Shown here: positions 20,078 to 29,312 of the stretch, piece by piece
How positions within the stretch are numbered: the first letter of the stretch is position 1
Layout of the letters: each line of letters opens with the position of its first letter
DNA from: Histidinibacterium lentulum
GTDB lineage: Bacteria > Pseudomonadota > Alphaproteobacteria > Rhodobacterales > Rhodobacteraceae
Direction: 5' to 3'
Length of the DNA: 64,000 nt
Assembly (NCBI RefSeq): GCF_003789055.1
Contig: NZ_ML119087.1
Location: 124,001-188,000, forward strand
Notes under the pieces: model-generated
Told to the model about the DNA's origin: nothing
Databases searched by the model: none
The model's input: the letters and a program-made list of their open reading frames with translations, nothing else
Position numbers and translations under genes: made by a program

Positions 20078-22049
20078 CGGCGAGGGGCTCTTCGGCTTCG
20101 GCCCGGTGCGGCGCGCGGTGTCGCCCTATGCCGAACGGGCCGACCCGATCGACAACGCCGTGGACCGCCTCCTCGACCGCTGGACCGGCTGGACCCTTGC
20201 GCGCCTGCCGCTGCATCGCTGGCGGCTGGCGCGCGAGGCCCGGCGCATCGCCGCGCTGGAGCCGCGCTATGCCGGCTGCCGGATGTCGGAACTGACGGCG
20301 CTGGCCCACAGCCTCGCCCGCCAGACCCTGCGCCCCGGTGGCGCGGCGGCCCGCGCGCCGCTCATGGCGGTGCTGGCCGAGCTGATCCACCGCACCCTGG
20401 GCAAGCGGCCCTACCGGGTGCAGCTGATGGGCGCGCTGGGCCTGCTCGAGGGGCGGCTGGTCGAGATGGCCACCGGCGAGGGCAAGACCCTGACCGCGAT
20501 GCCCGCGGCCGCCGCCGCCGCCCTGCGCGGCGAGCCGGTTCATGTCGTCACCGTCAACGATTACCTCGCCGCCCGCGACGCTGAGGAGATTGCCCCCTTC
20601 GCCCGCGCCCTGGGCCTCTCGGTGGCCGTGGTGGAGACCGAGATGGACCCCGCAGCGCGCAGCGGCGCCTATGCCGCGGACCTGACCTATGTCAGCAACG
20701 CCAACGTCACCTTCGACTACCTGCGCGACCGCGTGGCCCTGGGCCGGGCGCGCGGTCCCGCGCGCAGCCGCCTGCGCCGCCTTGTGGGGGGTGTTGCGGG
20801 CGCGGGGCTGACCCTGCGCGGCCTCGGCTTCGCCATCGTCGACGAGGCGGACAGCGTGTTCATCGACGAGGCACGCACGCCGCTGATCCTGTCCTCCACC
20901 GCCGGGGGCGGCGACGCCGACACGCTCTATGACACGGGCCTGCGGCTGGCGCGCGGCCTCGGCGAGGGGGCGGAGTACGAGGTCGACCGCATGAACCGGC
21001 AGATCACCCTGACCGACGCCGGAAAGGCGCGGCTGGCGCGGCAGGCGGAGGGGCTGACCGGGCAATGGCGCATTCGCCTCGCGCGGGAGGAACTGGCGGT
21101 TCAGGCGCTCGTGGCCCTGCATCTCTTCGAGCGGGAGCGGGACTACATCATCGACGAGGGCGAAATCCGCATCGTGGACGAATTCACCGGCCGGGTGATG
21201 CCCGACCGGACCTGGCAGGGCGGCCTGCATCAGATGATCGAGGCCAAGGAGAGCGTGGCTGTCACGGGCCGCAAGGTCACGCTCGCCTCGATCACCTACC
21301 AGCGCTTCTTCCGCCGCTACCTCCGCCTTTCCGGCATGACCGGCACGGGGTTCGAGCTCTCGGGCGAACTGCGGGAAAGCTACGGTCTCGTGACCACGCG
21401 CATCCCGCGTCACCGGCCCCTCGCCCGGCGCCATGTGCGGACGGTGTTCTATCCCACCGCCCGCGACCGCTGGCGCTCCGTCGCCGCCCGCGTGTCCTTC
21501 GTCCATGACCGGGGCCGGCCCGTGCTGATCGGCACCCGGTCGGTGGAGGCCAGCGAGACCCTCTCGCAGGTCCTCACGGAGGCCGGTCTGCCGCACCGCG
21601 TCCTCAACGCGCGGCAGGACCGCGAGGAGGCGGAGATCGTCGCCGCCGCTGGGCAGGAGGGGGCGATCACCGTGGCGACGAACATCGCGGGCCGGGGCAC
21701 CGATATCCGTCTGGGGCCGGGCGTGCGCGAGAAGGGGGGACTCCATGTCATCCTTACGGAGTTCCACGAAAGCGCCCGCATCGACCGCCAGCTCTACGGA
21801 CGCGCGGGCCGGCAGGGCGATCCGGGCACGACGGAGGCCATGGTCAGCCGCGAGGACGAGCTGTTCGCCCGCTTCACCCCGCGCCTGCAGCGCGTGGCGA
21901 GGGCCTTGCGCAGCCCCCTCCTCGACGGGCTGATGCGCCGGCTCGCCCAGGCACGGGCGGAGCGGGAACATGCCATCACGAGGCGCGAGCAGGTCCGCAT
22001 GGACAAGGAGCTGGAGAAGTCCCTCGCCTTCACCGGGCAGCGCGAATAG
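20070..22049 (+). CDS. Shortened SecA-like translocase ATPase
   Basis: The 659-residue protein starts at an ATG that overlaps the end of the M50 gene by 8 bases. SecA hallmarks: Walker A ATGEGKT with Lys139, VTVNDYLA, YVSNANVTFDYLRD, VDEADSVFIDEARTP, IVDEFTGRVMPDR, LSGMTGTG, TNIAGRGTDI and GRAGRQGDPG. NBD1, the preprotein-crosslinking part and NBD2 are present, but only about 70-75 residues follow GRAGRQG. Housekeeping SecA is about 850-900 residues, so most of the C-terminal helical wing/scaffold part and the zinc-binding tail are missing. It resembles accessory SecA2-type proteins rather than the essential SecA. Position says it powers export by the HlyD/M50 proteins; this is inference. Confidence 0.92.
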   Translation: MPDGEGLFGFGPVRRAVSPYAERADPIDNAVDRLLDRWTGWTLARLPLHRWRLAREARRIAALEPRYAGCRMSELTALAHSLARQTLRPGGAAARAPLMAVLAELIHRTLGKRPYRVQLMGALGLLEGRLVEMATGEGKTLTAMPAAAAAALRGEPVHVVTVNDYLAARDAEEIAPFARALGLSVAVVETEMDPAARSGAYAADLTYVSNANVTFDYLRDRVALGRARGPARSRLRRLVGGVAGAGLTLRGLGFAIVDEADSVFIDEARTPLILSSTAGGGDADTLYDTGLRLARGLGEGAEYEVDRMNRQITLTDAGKARLARQAEGLTGQWRIRLAREELAVQALVALHLFERERDYIIDEGEIRIVDEFTGRVMPDRTWQGGLHQMIEAKESVAVTGRKVTLASITYQRFFRRYLRLSGMTGTGFELSGELRESYGLVTTRIPRHRPLARRHVRTVFYPTARDRWRSVAARVSFVHDRGRPVLIGTRSVEASETLSQVLTEAGLPHRVLNARQDREEAEIVAAAGQEGAITVATNIAGRGTDIRLGPGVREKGGLHVILTEFHESARIDRQLYGRAGRQGDPGTTEAMVSREDELFARFTPRLQRVARALRSPLLDGLMRRLAQARAEREHAITRREQVRMDKELEKSLAFTGQRE

Positions 22050-22055
22050 CCGCCG

Positions 22056-23870
22056 TCAGCCCGCCACTGCTTCCGCCGCCTCGAGATAGGCGCGCCAGCC
22101 GCCGTGGGCGGTGATGTCCTCGGCGCCCTCGATCCCGCTCGCCTCCACGAGGAAGCCCTTGACGGATGTGCCGTCCTCCAGCTCCACCGTCCCGATGGCC
22201 AGCGGCGCGGGCACGACGGAGACCAGTTCCCCGAACCGCGCCACCGGCATCGCCCAGACCTCCAGCGCGATGGAGGCACCGCCCCGGGTGCGCAGTAGCC
22301 CCGGCCGGAACGGCGGGCCGCCGGGCAGTGCATGGAGGCTGTAGGCCGGCGCGGTCCGCGCGGTGTGCAGGAACCGTCCCCCGCGCGAGGTGAGCTGGTG
22401 ATTGAGCGGCAGGCCCGACATGTGCGCCCCCACCACGGCGATCGCGATTTCCCCCGGCCCCGGCCCCGGCGCCGCGACGGGCGTGGCGGGCAAGGGATGC
22501 CCCGTCGCGCCAAGGACCGGCGCCGTCTCCCGGTGGAGCCGTTCGGCCAGCGCGGCGGCCAGCGCATCCTCTCCCCGGCGCCCGAGCAGCGTCACGCTGC
22601 CGGGCCGCCCGTCGCTGCGCGGCGCCACCGGCACGGCGATGCCGCACATGTCCATGAGGTTGACGAAATTGGTGTAGGTGCCGAGCCGCGCGTTCGGCCC
22701 CACCGGATCGGCCTCGAGGTCCGCCACCGAATAGAACGTCGGCATCGTCGGAACGCAGAGAAGGTCCACCCCCGCCAGCAGAGGCTCCGCCCGGCGCTTC
22801 AGTTCGGCCAGCCGGTAGATGCCGCGAAAGGCGTCCACCGCCGACAGCCGCGCGCCCGCGCCGATGATCTGCCGCGTGACCGGGTGGATCGCCCCAGGGT
22901 CGCTCTCCAGCAGGTCCTCGATCACGCTCAGCCGCTCCGCGACCCAGGCGCCCTCGTAGAGCATCCGCGCCACCTCGTAGAAGGGCGTGAAGTCGAGCTC
23001 CACGATCTGCGCCCCTCCCGCGGCCAAACGCGCCAGCGCCGCGTCGAAACTGGCGGCCTGGGCGCCGTCGTCGAAGAACTCGCGCGTGGCGGCATCGGGC
23101 ACGCCGAGGCGCAGCACCGGGGGCGGGGCGGACGGGGCGGGCACCGCGATGGGGCGCGCATGGGCGTCATCGGGATCGAACCGCGCGGCGGCGCGGAACA
23201 CGGCCCAGGCATCGGGCACCGTCAGCGCGAAGACGGAGATCGTGTCGAGCGTCCGGCAGGCGGGCACCACCCCCATGGCGGAGATCGCGCCCAGCGTCGG
23301 CTTGAGCCCCACGATGTTGTTGAGCGCGGCAGGCACCCGGCCCGACCCGGCGGTATCCGTTCCGAGCGAGAAGGACACGAGCCCCCGCGCCACCGCCACC
23401 GCCGACCCCGAGGACGAGCCGCCCGGCACGATGGCCGGATCGACGGCGTTCTTCGGCGGCGGATGAGGCGAGCGCACGCCCACGAGCCCGGTGGCGAACT
23501 GGTCGAGGTTGGTCTTGCCGAGCGGGATCGCCCCCGCCGCCTTCAGCGCCGCGACGGCGAAGGCGTCCCGCTCCGGCTCATAGGCATAGGCCGGGCAGGC
23601 GGCGGTGGTGGGGCAGCCCGCAAGGTCGATGTTGTCCTTGACGGCAAAGGGCAGGCCCCAGAGCGGCATCGCCTCCGCGTCGAAGGGGGGCAGCGCCCCG
23701 GCCTCGGCCAGCACCTCCGCCAGGGGGCGCAGATGGAGGAAGATGCCGCGATCGCCCGCCGCCTCGATGCGGGCATAGGCCTCGGCGATCACTTCCTCCG
23801 GGGACAGGCCCGCGGCATAGGCGCCATGCAGGGTCGCGATGTCGAAGCTCAGGCGCGCCGGGTCCGTCAC
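22056..23870 (-). CDS. atzF: Allophanate hydrolase (amidase-signature family)
   Basis: This enzyme hydrolyses allophanate to ammonia and CO2, the last step of biuret and cyanuric acid breakdown. The amidase signature is complete: Lys78 in FAVKDN, the Gly/Ser-rich GGSSSGSAVAVARG, and DTAGSGR with the nucleophilic Ser. A C-terminal domain of about 150 residues, typical of AtzF, follows. I take the GTG at 23870, which overlaps the cupin stop as GTGA and gives 604 residues, the usual AtzF size; a longer reading exists but would run into the cupin gene. It is the last gene of the operon that also encodes biuret hydrolase, which supports the assignment. It ends 6 bases from the convergent SecA-like gene. 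Confidence 0.93.
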   Translation of the reverse strand: MTDPARLSFDIATLHGAYAAGLSPEEVIAEAYARIEAAGDRGIFLHLRPLAEVLAEAGALPPFDAEAMPLWGLPFAVKDNIDLAGCPTTAACPAYAYEPERDAFAVAALKAAGAIPLGKTNLDQFATGLVGVRSPHPPPKNAVDPAIVPGGSSSGSAVAVARGLVSFSLGTDTAGSGRVPAALNNIVGLKPTLGAISAMGVVPACRTLDTISVFALTVPDAWAVFRAAARFDPDDAHARPIAVPAPSAPPPVLRLGVPDAATREFFDDGAQAASFDAALARLAAGGAQIVELDFTPFYEVARMLYEGAWVAERLSVIEDLLESDPGAIHPVTRQIIGAGARLSAVDAFRGIYRLAELKRRAEPLLAGVDLLCVPTMPTFYSVADLEADPVGPNARLGTYTNFVNLMDMCGIAVPVAPRSDGRPGSVTLLGRRGEDALAAALAERLHRETAPVLGATGHPLPATPVAAPGPGPGEIAIAVVGAHMSGLPLNHQLTSRGGRFLHTARTAPAYSLHALPGGPPFRPGLLRTRGGASIALEVWAMPVARFGELVSVVPAPLAIGTVELEDGTSVKGFLVEASGIEGAEDITAHGGWRAYLEAAEAVAG

Positions 23871-24223
23871 GTTTCGTCCTCCAGTATCTCCACCGGCCTG
23901 TCCCACTGGATCAGCACGACACAGCCCTCCTCCGACCGGACCGAATGCACGCTGCCCTCGGGGTTCAGCACAAGGGACCCCGCCGGATAGTCGCCCCGCT
24001 CGTCGCTTTGCATACCCTCCAGAACGAGGATCGTCTCCAGCCCGCGATGCAGATGGCGCGGCACCGAGGCGCCCGGGGCATAGCGCAGAAGCGCCACCGC
24101 CGGTTCGCCCGCCAGCAGGGTGCAGATCTCCACGCCTTCTCGGAAAGGCGCGAAGTCGAGATCGTGCCAGCCGCCCTGCGCGAAGGCCGCGAAATGCTGC
24201 GGGGGGGACACGGGGCTATCCAT
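23867..24223 (-). CDS. Small cupin-domain protein
   Basis: This is a 118-residue single cupin resembling the ChrR-type cupin. The metal-binding pattern is visible as P-R-H-L-H-R-G-x-E-T-I at about residues 55-65, then G-D-Y-x-x-G-S-L near 78-85 and a later H-S-V. It overlaps the hydrolase upstream and the allophanate hydrolase downstream by a few bases, so it is co-translated with them. Possible roles are ligand sensing or a small metal-dependent step on a ureide. No substrate can be named from sequence. Confidence 0.85.
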   Translation of the reverse strand: MDSPVSPPQHFAAFAQGGWHDLDFAPFREGVEICTLLAGEPAVALLRYAPGASVPRHLHRGLETILVLEGMQSDERGDYPAGSLVLNPEGSVHSVRSEEGCVVLIQWDRPVEILEDET

Positions 24224-24881
24224 GCAGCGCCTCCTCGATCTGCGCCACGGTCGCGGTCCAGCCGACGATGGCGCCCTGGGCCCGGATCATGGCGAGGGTC
24301 GCGGCCTTGAACTCGGGGAAATAGCTTTCGGTCGCGTCCTCGGCGAGGAGGCACTCATAGCCGCGGTCGTTGGCCTCGCGCATCGTCGTCTGCACGCAGA
24401 CCTCCGTCGTCACGCCCGCGAGGATCAGGCTGCGGATGCCGCGCGCCTCAAGCGCCTCGGAGAGGTCCGTCGCGTAGAAGGCGCCCTTGCCCGGCTTGTC
24501 GATCACCGTCTCGCCCGCCGCGGGTGCGAGCTCAGGCACGATCTCCGCGCCCGGCTCGCCGGCGATCAGGATGCGTCCCATGGGACCCGGATCGCCGATC
24601 CTGAGCGTCGGCGCGCCGCGGCTCCGTTTCGCGGGCGGGCAGTCCGACAGGTCGGGCCGGTGGCATTCGCGGGTATGGATCACCGGCAGGCCCGCCCGGC
24701 GCGCCGCGCCGATCAGCCGGGCGGTCGCCGGAATGATGCCCCGCAGCGGCGCGGTGTCGTTGCCGAGCGCGGCGCCAAAGCCCCCCGGCTCGATGAAATC
24801 GCGCTGCATGTCGATGACGAGCAGCGCCGTGCTGGCCGGATCGAACTCATAGGCAAAGGGCGCGGCGTCGATGCGGGCCAT
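24216..24881 (-). CDS. Isochorismatase-family cysteine hydrolase, possible triuret/biuret hydrolase paralogue
   Basis: The 221-residue protein has the family triad: Asp in [10 protein letters not shown], Lys in DKPGKG and Cys in [15 protein letters not shown]. It shares the HTRE-HRPDLSD and [10 protein letters not shown] stretches with the biuret hydrolase encoded two genes upstream in the operon, but lacks the C-G-x-G-G-Y and C-C-G-A-T stretches typical of biuret hydrolase. A related substrate such as triuret, carboxybiuret or another ureide is therefore plausible. The ATG at 24881 forms a TGATG junction with the ABC ATPase; a longer reading in this frame only shadows that gene. Confidence is high for the family and low for the substrate. 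Confidence 0.88.
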   Translation of the reverse strand: MARIDAAPFAYEFDPASTALLVIDMQRDFIEPGGFGAALGNDTAPLRGIIPATARLIGAARRAGLPVIHTRECHRPDLSDCPPAKRSRGAPTLRIGDPGPMGRILIAGEPGAEIVPELAPAAGETVIDKPGKGAFYATDLSEALEARGIRSLILAGVTTEVCVQTTMREANDRGYECLLAEDATESYFPEFKAATLAMIRAQGAIVGWTATVAQIEEALHG

Positions 24882-26410
24882 CAGGCATGTCCCCCCATGT
24901 GATGGCCGATCTCCGCCAGATCGGCCTCCGCCACGGCACGCGCATAGGCGATGCGGCCCTCGGACATGACCAGAACCCTGTCCGACAGCTCCATGATCTC
25001 GTCGAGATCCTCGGACATCAGCAGCACCGCGGCGCCGCCGTTCCGCGCTGCCATGATCCGCGCGCGGATCTCGGCGACGGCGGTGAAGTCGAGCCCGAAA
25101 CAGGGGTTCGAAATGACCAGCAGGTCCACGTCCCCCGTCAGCTCCCGCGCCAGCACCGCCCGTTGCACGTTGCCGCCCGACAGGGACGCCATGGGCGCGT
25201 CGAGCGAGGCCGTCTTGACCCGGAACGCGGCCACCAGGTCCGCTGCCCGGGCCTTCATCTCCCGGCCCGAGAGCCAGAAGCGGGTGCCGCTGCCGTTCAT
25301 GTCGAAGGTGCGGAAGGCGATGTTCTCGGTCACCGACATCTTCGCGGCGCAGGCGTTGTGCAGCGGCTCCTCCGGCAGGTAGCGCACGCATTTGACGCGC
25401 GCCTCCTCCCGGCGGGCATGATAGGGCGTCTGCTTGACGCGGATCGTGCCTGCCTCCGCCGGGCGCTGGCCAGTGAGGATCTCCATCAGCTCCATCTGGC
25501 CGTTGCCGGAGATGCCTGCGATGCCCACGATCTCGCCCGCGCGCACCTCCAGCGCGTCGATCACGATCTCCTTGAGTCCCGACCGGTCCCGCGCCCGGAC
25601 TCCCTCGACCGACAGGACCGCCGGTCCCGCCTCTCCGGCGCGGGGGGCGGGCTGCGCGAGCTCCGCGTCGCCCATCATCATCCGCGCCATGTCGGCATGG
25701 CTCAGCTCCGCCACCCGGCCCGTGCCCGCCAGCCTGCCCCGGCGCAGGACGGTCACCTCGTCGGCATAGGCCGTCACCTCGCGGAACTTGTGGGTGATCA
25801 TCAGAACCGTGATCCGCCCCTCGCGGCAGAGCGCCTTGACATGGCCCAGCACCTCGTCCGCCTCGTCTGGCGTCAGCACCGAGGTGGGCTCGTCGAGGAT
25901 CAGGAACCGCCGCCCGAGATAGAGCTGCTTGAGGATTTCCAGCTTCTGCTTCTCGCCCGCCGACAGAGCCCGCACCGGCTGGTCCAGCGGCACGGCGAAG
26001 GGCATCTGCGCCATGAACGCCTCCAGCGCCGCGTTCTCGCTGCGCCAGTCGATGATCCGGGGCGCGTCCTTGCGGCTGATCACCAGGTTCTCGGCGGCGG
26101 TCAGCGACGGGACCAGCGTGAAATGCTGGTAGACCATGCCGAGGCCCAAGGCATGGGCGGCCCTCGGGTCGGGCACCCGGGCCTCGCGCCCATCGACCAG
26201 CATCTGGCCCTCGGTGGCGTGGTAGAAGCCCATCATGCACTTTACCAGCGTGGACTTGCCCGCGCCGTTCTCCCCCAGAAGCGCGTGGAACGAGCCCGGC
26301 GCCACGCGGATCGACACCCGGTCGAGCGCGGTGAACCCGCCGAAGCGCATGGTCATGCCGAGTGTCTCGATCCCCAGCGCCCCCGCCGCGAGATGGCCCA
26401 TCACGGTCAT
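24881..26410 (-). CDS. ABC transporter ATPase, fused double-NBD, BMP/nucleoside type
   Basis: The 509-residue protein carries two ATPase domains, as in the RbsA/YufO group. The first has Walker [10 protein letters not shown], signature LSAGEKQ and Walker [16 protein letters not shown]. The second has a degenerate Walker A (G-I-S-G-N-G-Q), signature LSGGNVQ and [12 protein letters not shown] without the catalytic Glu, the usual asymmetry of the family. It pairs with the two permeases and the BMP binding protein upstream in the operon. The ATG at 26410 overlaps the biuret hydrolase stop as ATGA, which fixes the start. The probable cargo is a small amide or ureide, given the enzymes around it. 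Confidence 0.93.
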   Translation of the reverse strand: MTVMGHLAAGALGIETLGMTMRFGGFTALDRVSIRVAPGSFHALLGENGAGKSTLVKCMMGFYHATEGQMLVDGREARVPDPRAAHALGLGMVYQHFTLVPSLTAAENLVISRKDAPRIIDWRSENAALEAFMAQMPFAVPLDQPVRALSAGEKQKLEILKQLYLGRRFLILDEPTSVLTPDEADEVLGHVKALCREGRITVLMITHKFREVTAYADEVTVLRRGRLAGTGRVAELSHADMARMMMGDAELAQPAPRAGEAGPAVLSVEGVRARDRSGLKEIVIDALEVRAGEIVGIAGISGNGQMELMEILTGQRPAEAGTIRVKQTPYHARREEARVKCVRYLPEEPLHNACAAKMSVTENIAFRTFDMNGSGTRFWLSGREMKARAADLVAAFRVKTASLDAPMASLSGGNVQRAVLARELTGDVDLLVISNPCFGLDFTAVAEIRARIMAARNGGAAVLLMSEDLDEIMELSDRVLVMSEGRIAYARAVAEADLAEIGHHMGGHA

Positions 26411-27099
26411 GGCAGGCCCGCGATCAGCGCGTCCGCATCGGCCACCGCGCCGAAGACGCCGCCCTGCATGGTCACCATCTTCAGCGCGGCGTCGTGGTTG
26501 CCCCGGTCCGTGGCGCCGCAGCAGTCCGACAGGACGACGCATTCGAAGCCCCGGTCGTTGGCCTCGCGCATGGTGGTGGACACGCAGACATCCGTGGTGA
26601 TCCCGCAGATCACCAGGTTCGCGATCCCGCGCGTGCGCAGGATCATCTCCAGATCCGTGGCGCAGAAGCTGCCCTTGCCCGGCTTGTCGATGATGATTTC
26701 CCCGGGCTCGGGATACAGCTCCTCGATGATGTCCCAGCCCGGCTCTCCGCGCACGAGGATCTTCCCGCAGGGCCCCGGATCGCCGATCCCCGCGCCGATC
26801 TGCCGGCTGCGCCAGCGCTTGTTGGCGGGCAGGTCCGACAGGTCGGGCCGGTGCCCCTCGCGGGTGTGGATGATGTGATAGCCCTTGGCGCGCATGGCCG
26901 TCAGCACGCGCTTGATCGGCTCGATGGGCGCGCGGGTGAGCGACAGGTCATAGCCCATCTTGTCCACGTAACCGCCGACGCCGCAGAAATCGGTCTGCAT
27001 GTCGATGACGATGAGGGCGGTGTTCCCGGGCCGGAGGTCGCCGTTCCAGGGCCAGACATAGGGGACGGAGGCGATGGTGGTCATGGGGTGGTCTTTCAC
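26407..27099 (-). CDS. biuH: Biuret amidohydrolase
   Basis: This 230-residue isochorismatase-family enzyme hydrolyses biuret to allophanate and ammonia. The triad aligns with that known for rhizobial BiuH, each shifted by three: Asp33 in VIDMQTDF, Lys139 in IDKPGKGSF and Cys172 in [15 protein letters not shown]. The stretches [37 protein letters not shown] and [10 protein letters not shown] also match what I remember of that enzyme. The GTG start at 27099 has a GAAGAGG upstream; an ATG five codons later (27084) is possible. It works with the allophanate hydrolase at the end of the operon and with the cyanurate-type enzyme in region 3. Confidence 0.92.
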   Translation of the reverse strand: MKDHPMTTIASVPYVWPWNGDLRPGNTALIVIDMQTDFCGVGGYVDKMGYDLSLTRAPIEPIKRVLTAMRAKGYHIIHTREGHRPDLSDLPANKRWRSRQIGAGIGDPGPCGKILVRGEPGWDIIEELYPEPGEIIIDKPGKGSFCATDLEMILRTRGIANLVICGITTDVCVSTTMREANDRGFECVVLSDCCGATDRGNHDAALKMVTMQGGVFGAVADADALIAGLP

Positions 27100-27130
27100 G
27101 TGCGGGCCTCTTCAACGGTCGTCATGAAGT

Positions 27131-27347
27131 GAGAAGGCGCATCATCGACGGGCCGCGGACCGGCGATCCCGACCGTCGTTCTGAGCACTTTATCCCCGAG
27201 GTCCCGCAGTCGCTCGGATCGACGCGCTGACGTCAGCCAATCGCCGGGCCGTCCGGGCGGTCGCCATTGGAGCGCCATTGGTCCGAGCGACAATGGCGAC
27301 GCGATGGTGCGGCGGCCTGCGGCCTCGATTCCGCACCGGGCGCCTGG
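27131..27347 (-). repeat. Short dispersed intergenic element, inverted relative to the copy at 57696
   Basis: The spacer between the formamidase and biuret hydrolase genes carries a diverged copy of the element at 57696-57911, in opposite orientation. Shared words in the same order and at near-identical spacing are GGCCGCAGGCCGCCGC (complement of 27309-27324), GGCCCGGCGA (27241-27250), ATAAAGTGC (27185-27193) and GGCCCGTCGA (27145-27154). One end keeps the CATCGACGGGCCGCG-type terminal sequence; the other end seems deleted. No protein is encoded. It sits inside an operon without breaking a gene. Miniature mobile element or structured RNA element are both possible. Confidence 0.65.
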
Positions 27348-27361
27348 CACAACAGAAGCTC

Positions 27362-28378
27362 TCATTCTGCCGCCTCCGCCGCCTTCTCCCCATACACCCG
27401 CACGGGCGCCGGAAACCCGCAGGAGGTGCCGTCGGTCACCTCCACCTCGTCCTCCCAGGGCAGGCGATACCGCCCCGCCGCCAGATCGGTCATGTAGGTA
27501 TAGGGACAATCCTGCGCCCCGCCCTTCACCGCCACGTAGCCGCGATGGCCGAACTGGTAGATGTTGTTCTCCACCCCCCAGTGCCTTCTCGCCTCGCGCA
27601 CGAGGTCCGGGCGCACCTCTGCGGTGACGATCTCGTCCGCCCGGCCCGAGGTGCCATGGGACAGCACCTGCCCGTCGAAATTGACGATCATCCCCTCGCC
27701 CATGCTGTCGAAGGTCCCGTCGCTGCCGCACATGCAGACATTGGCCGTCACCATCAGGTTGCAGAAGGCATTGCTCTGGTTGGTGAACCGCCAGCTGTCG
27801 CGGATCGGCGCGGTATAGCCGGCGGTGCGCAGCATGATCTCCGCGCCCTTGTAGGCGCATTCGCGGGCCATCTCGGGGAACATGCCGTCATGGCAGATGA
27901 TGAGCGCGAGCTTGCAGCCCTTCGGCCCGTCAATCACCGGGATGCCCATGTCGCCCGGCTCCCACGGCTCCACGGGAACCCAGGGGTGCATCTTTCGGTA
28001 ATAGAGCTTCAGTTCGCCCGTGTCGTCGATGATGAGGCCGGAATTCCAGGGCATCCCCCCGGGGTTCTTCTCCATGATCGAGAAACAGCCCCAGATGCGA
28101 TGTTCGGCGCAGGCGGCCTTGAAGGCCGCCACCTCCGGCCCGTCGAGGCTGCACATGATCTCGGGATTGATGTCCATCGACAGGCCGTGCAGCGCGTATT
28201 CCGGAAAGACCACGAGATCCATCGTGGCCATGTTGCGCCGCGCCTTGCCGACCATCTCCACGATCCGGTCGGTCTGCGCCGCAAGGTCCGCAGGCGTCAC
28301 CACCACCGGCAATTGCAATTGCACCATCCCGATCACCACGCCGTTCGGGGATTTGTTCAGACCACCCAGTCCGCTCAT
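27362..28378 (-). CDS. amiF: Formamidase, nitrilase superfamily
   Basis: This enzyme converts formamide to formate and ammonia in the cytoplasm. The 338 residues match AmiF nearly throughout: GLGGLNKSPNGVVIGMVQLQ at the start, FPEYALHGLSMDINPEI with the catalytic Glu, YYRKMHPWVPVEPWEPGD with the Lys, and LALIICHDGMFPEMARECA with the nucleophilic Cys. The late DGTSCGFPAP is also typical. It lies between the permease gene (10 bases upstream) and the repeat-bearing spacer before the biuret hydrolase. Its place suggests the operon handles several small nitrogen amides. Confidence 0.95.
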   Translation of the reverse strand: MSGLGGLNKSPNGVVIGMVQLQLPVVVTPADLAAQTDRIVEMVGKARRNMATMDLVVFPEYALHGLSMDINPEIMCSLDGPEVAAFKAACAEHRIWGCFSIMEKNPGGMPWNSGLIIDDTGELKLYYRKMHPWVPVEPWEPGDMGIPVIDGPKGCKLALIICHDGMFPEMARECAYKGAEIMLRTAGYTAPIRDSWRFTNQSNAFCNLMVTANVCMCGSDGTFDSMGEGMIVNFDGQVLSHGTSGRADEIVTAEVRPDLVREARRHWGVENNIYQFGHRGYVAVKGGAQDCPYTYMTDLAAGRYRLPWEDEVEVTDGTSCGFPAPVRVYGEKAAEAAE

Positions 28379-28388
28379 GCCGTGTCTC

Positions 28389-29312
28389 CTACTTCGTGAT
28401 GGAAAGCTCGCCCGGCGCGCCGGTCATGGCGCGGGTCGGCGAGGAGGTCGCGATCAGCACGCCCAGCGTCAGGACGTAGGGAGCCGCGTAAAAGAGATAG
28501 TATCCGGTGCTGACGCCCACCGACTGCAACGCCGGGCCAAGCGCGCCCGCGGCGCCGAAGAGGATCGCCGCCCAGAAGCAGTAGATCGGGTTCCAGCGCG
28601 CGAAGATCACCAGCGCCACCGCCATCAGGCCCTGGCCCGAGGAGATGCCCTCGTTCCAGCTCCCGGGATAGAAGAGCGACAGATAGGCGCCGCCCACGCC
28701 GGCAAAGGCCCCGCCCGCGGCGGTCGCCAGCGTGCGGATCAGCGGCGGGCTGAGGCCCATCGCGCGGGCGGCGTCGGTGCTGTCGCCCACGACGCGGATC
28801 ACCAGCCCCACCTTCGTGGCGCGGAACATCCACCACAGGGCCACCGCCGCGACGATCCCGATCAGGAACAGCACGTTGACCTGAAGCGCCGCGCGCACCT
28901 GCGGCAGGTCCGACCACCAGCCGAAGGAAATGCTGGGCAGGTCCGGCGCCACGGGCTGGATGAAGGGCTTGCCGAAGAAGAAGGCGAGGCCCATCCCCAG
29001 CAGCATCAGCGCGATCCCGACGGCGATGTCGTTGACGCGCGGCAGCGAGCAGATCAGCCCATGCAGCAGCCCGAAGAGCGCGCCGCAGATCGCCGCGGCC
29101 CCGACGCCCGCCCAGGCATTGCCCGTGAGGAAAGCCACCGCGTAGCCCGACATTGCCCCGAAGACGAGGGTGCCCTCGAGCCCGAGGTTGATCCGCCCCG
29201 ACCTCTCGGTAAGCACCTCTCCCAGCGAGACGAAGAGAAAGGGCGTCGAGACCCGGATCGCGCCGCCGAGCATGGCGATGGGAATGGCCCAGAGGCCGAG
29301 ATCGCTCTCCAT
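28389..29312 (-). CDS. ABC transporter permease, nucleoside/BMP type (second permease)
   Basis: This is a 307-residue polytopic membrane protein of the BPD_transp_2 (ribose/nucleoside) type. Many hydrophobic segments are visible, along with GEVLTERSGRINLGLEGTL near residue 27-45, the typical cytoplasmic motif of the second permease in BMP systems. The ATG at 29312 forms a TGATG junction with the first permease, so the long reading upstream in this frame is a shadow. It works with the BMP binding protein, the other permease and the double ATPase. The cargo is not shown by sequence; the adjacent amidases suggest a ureide or amide. Confidence 0.92.
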   Translation of the reverse strand: MESDLGLWAIPIAMLGGAIRVSTPFLFVSLGEVLTERSGRINLGLEGTLVFGAMSGYAVAFLTGNAWAGVGAAAICGALFGLLHGLICSLPRVNDIAVGIALMLLGMGLAFFFGKPFIQPVAPDLPSISFGWWSDLPQVRAALQVNVLFLIGIVAAVALWWMFRATKVGLVIRVVGDSTDAARAMGLSPPLIRTLATAAGGAFAGVGGAYLSLFYPGSWNEGISSGQGLMAVALVIFARWNPIYCFWAAILFGAAGALGPALQSVGVSTGYYLFYAAPYVLTLGVLIATSSPTRAMTGAPGELSITK

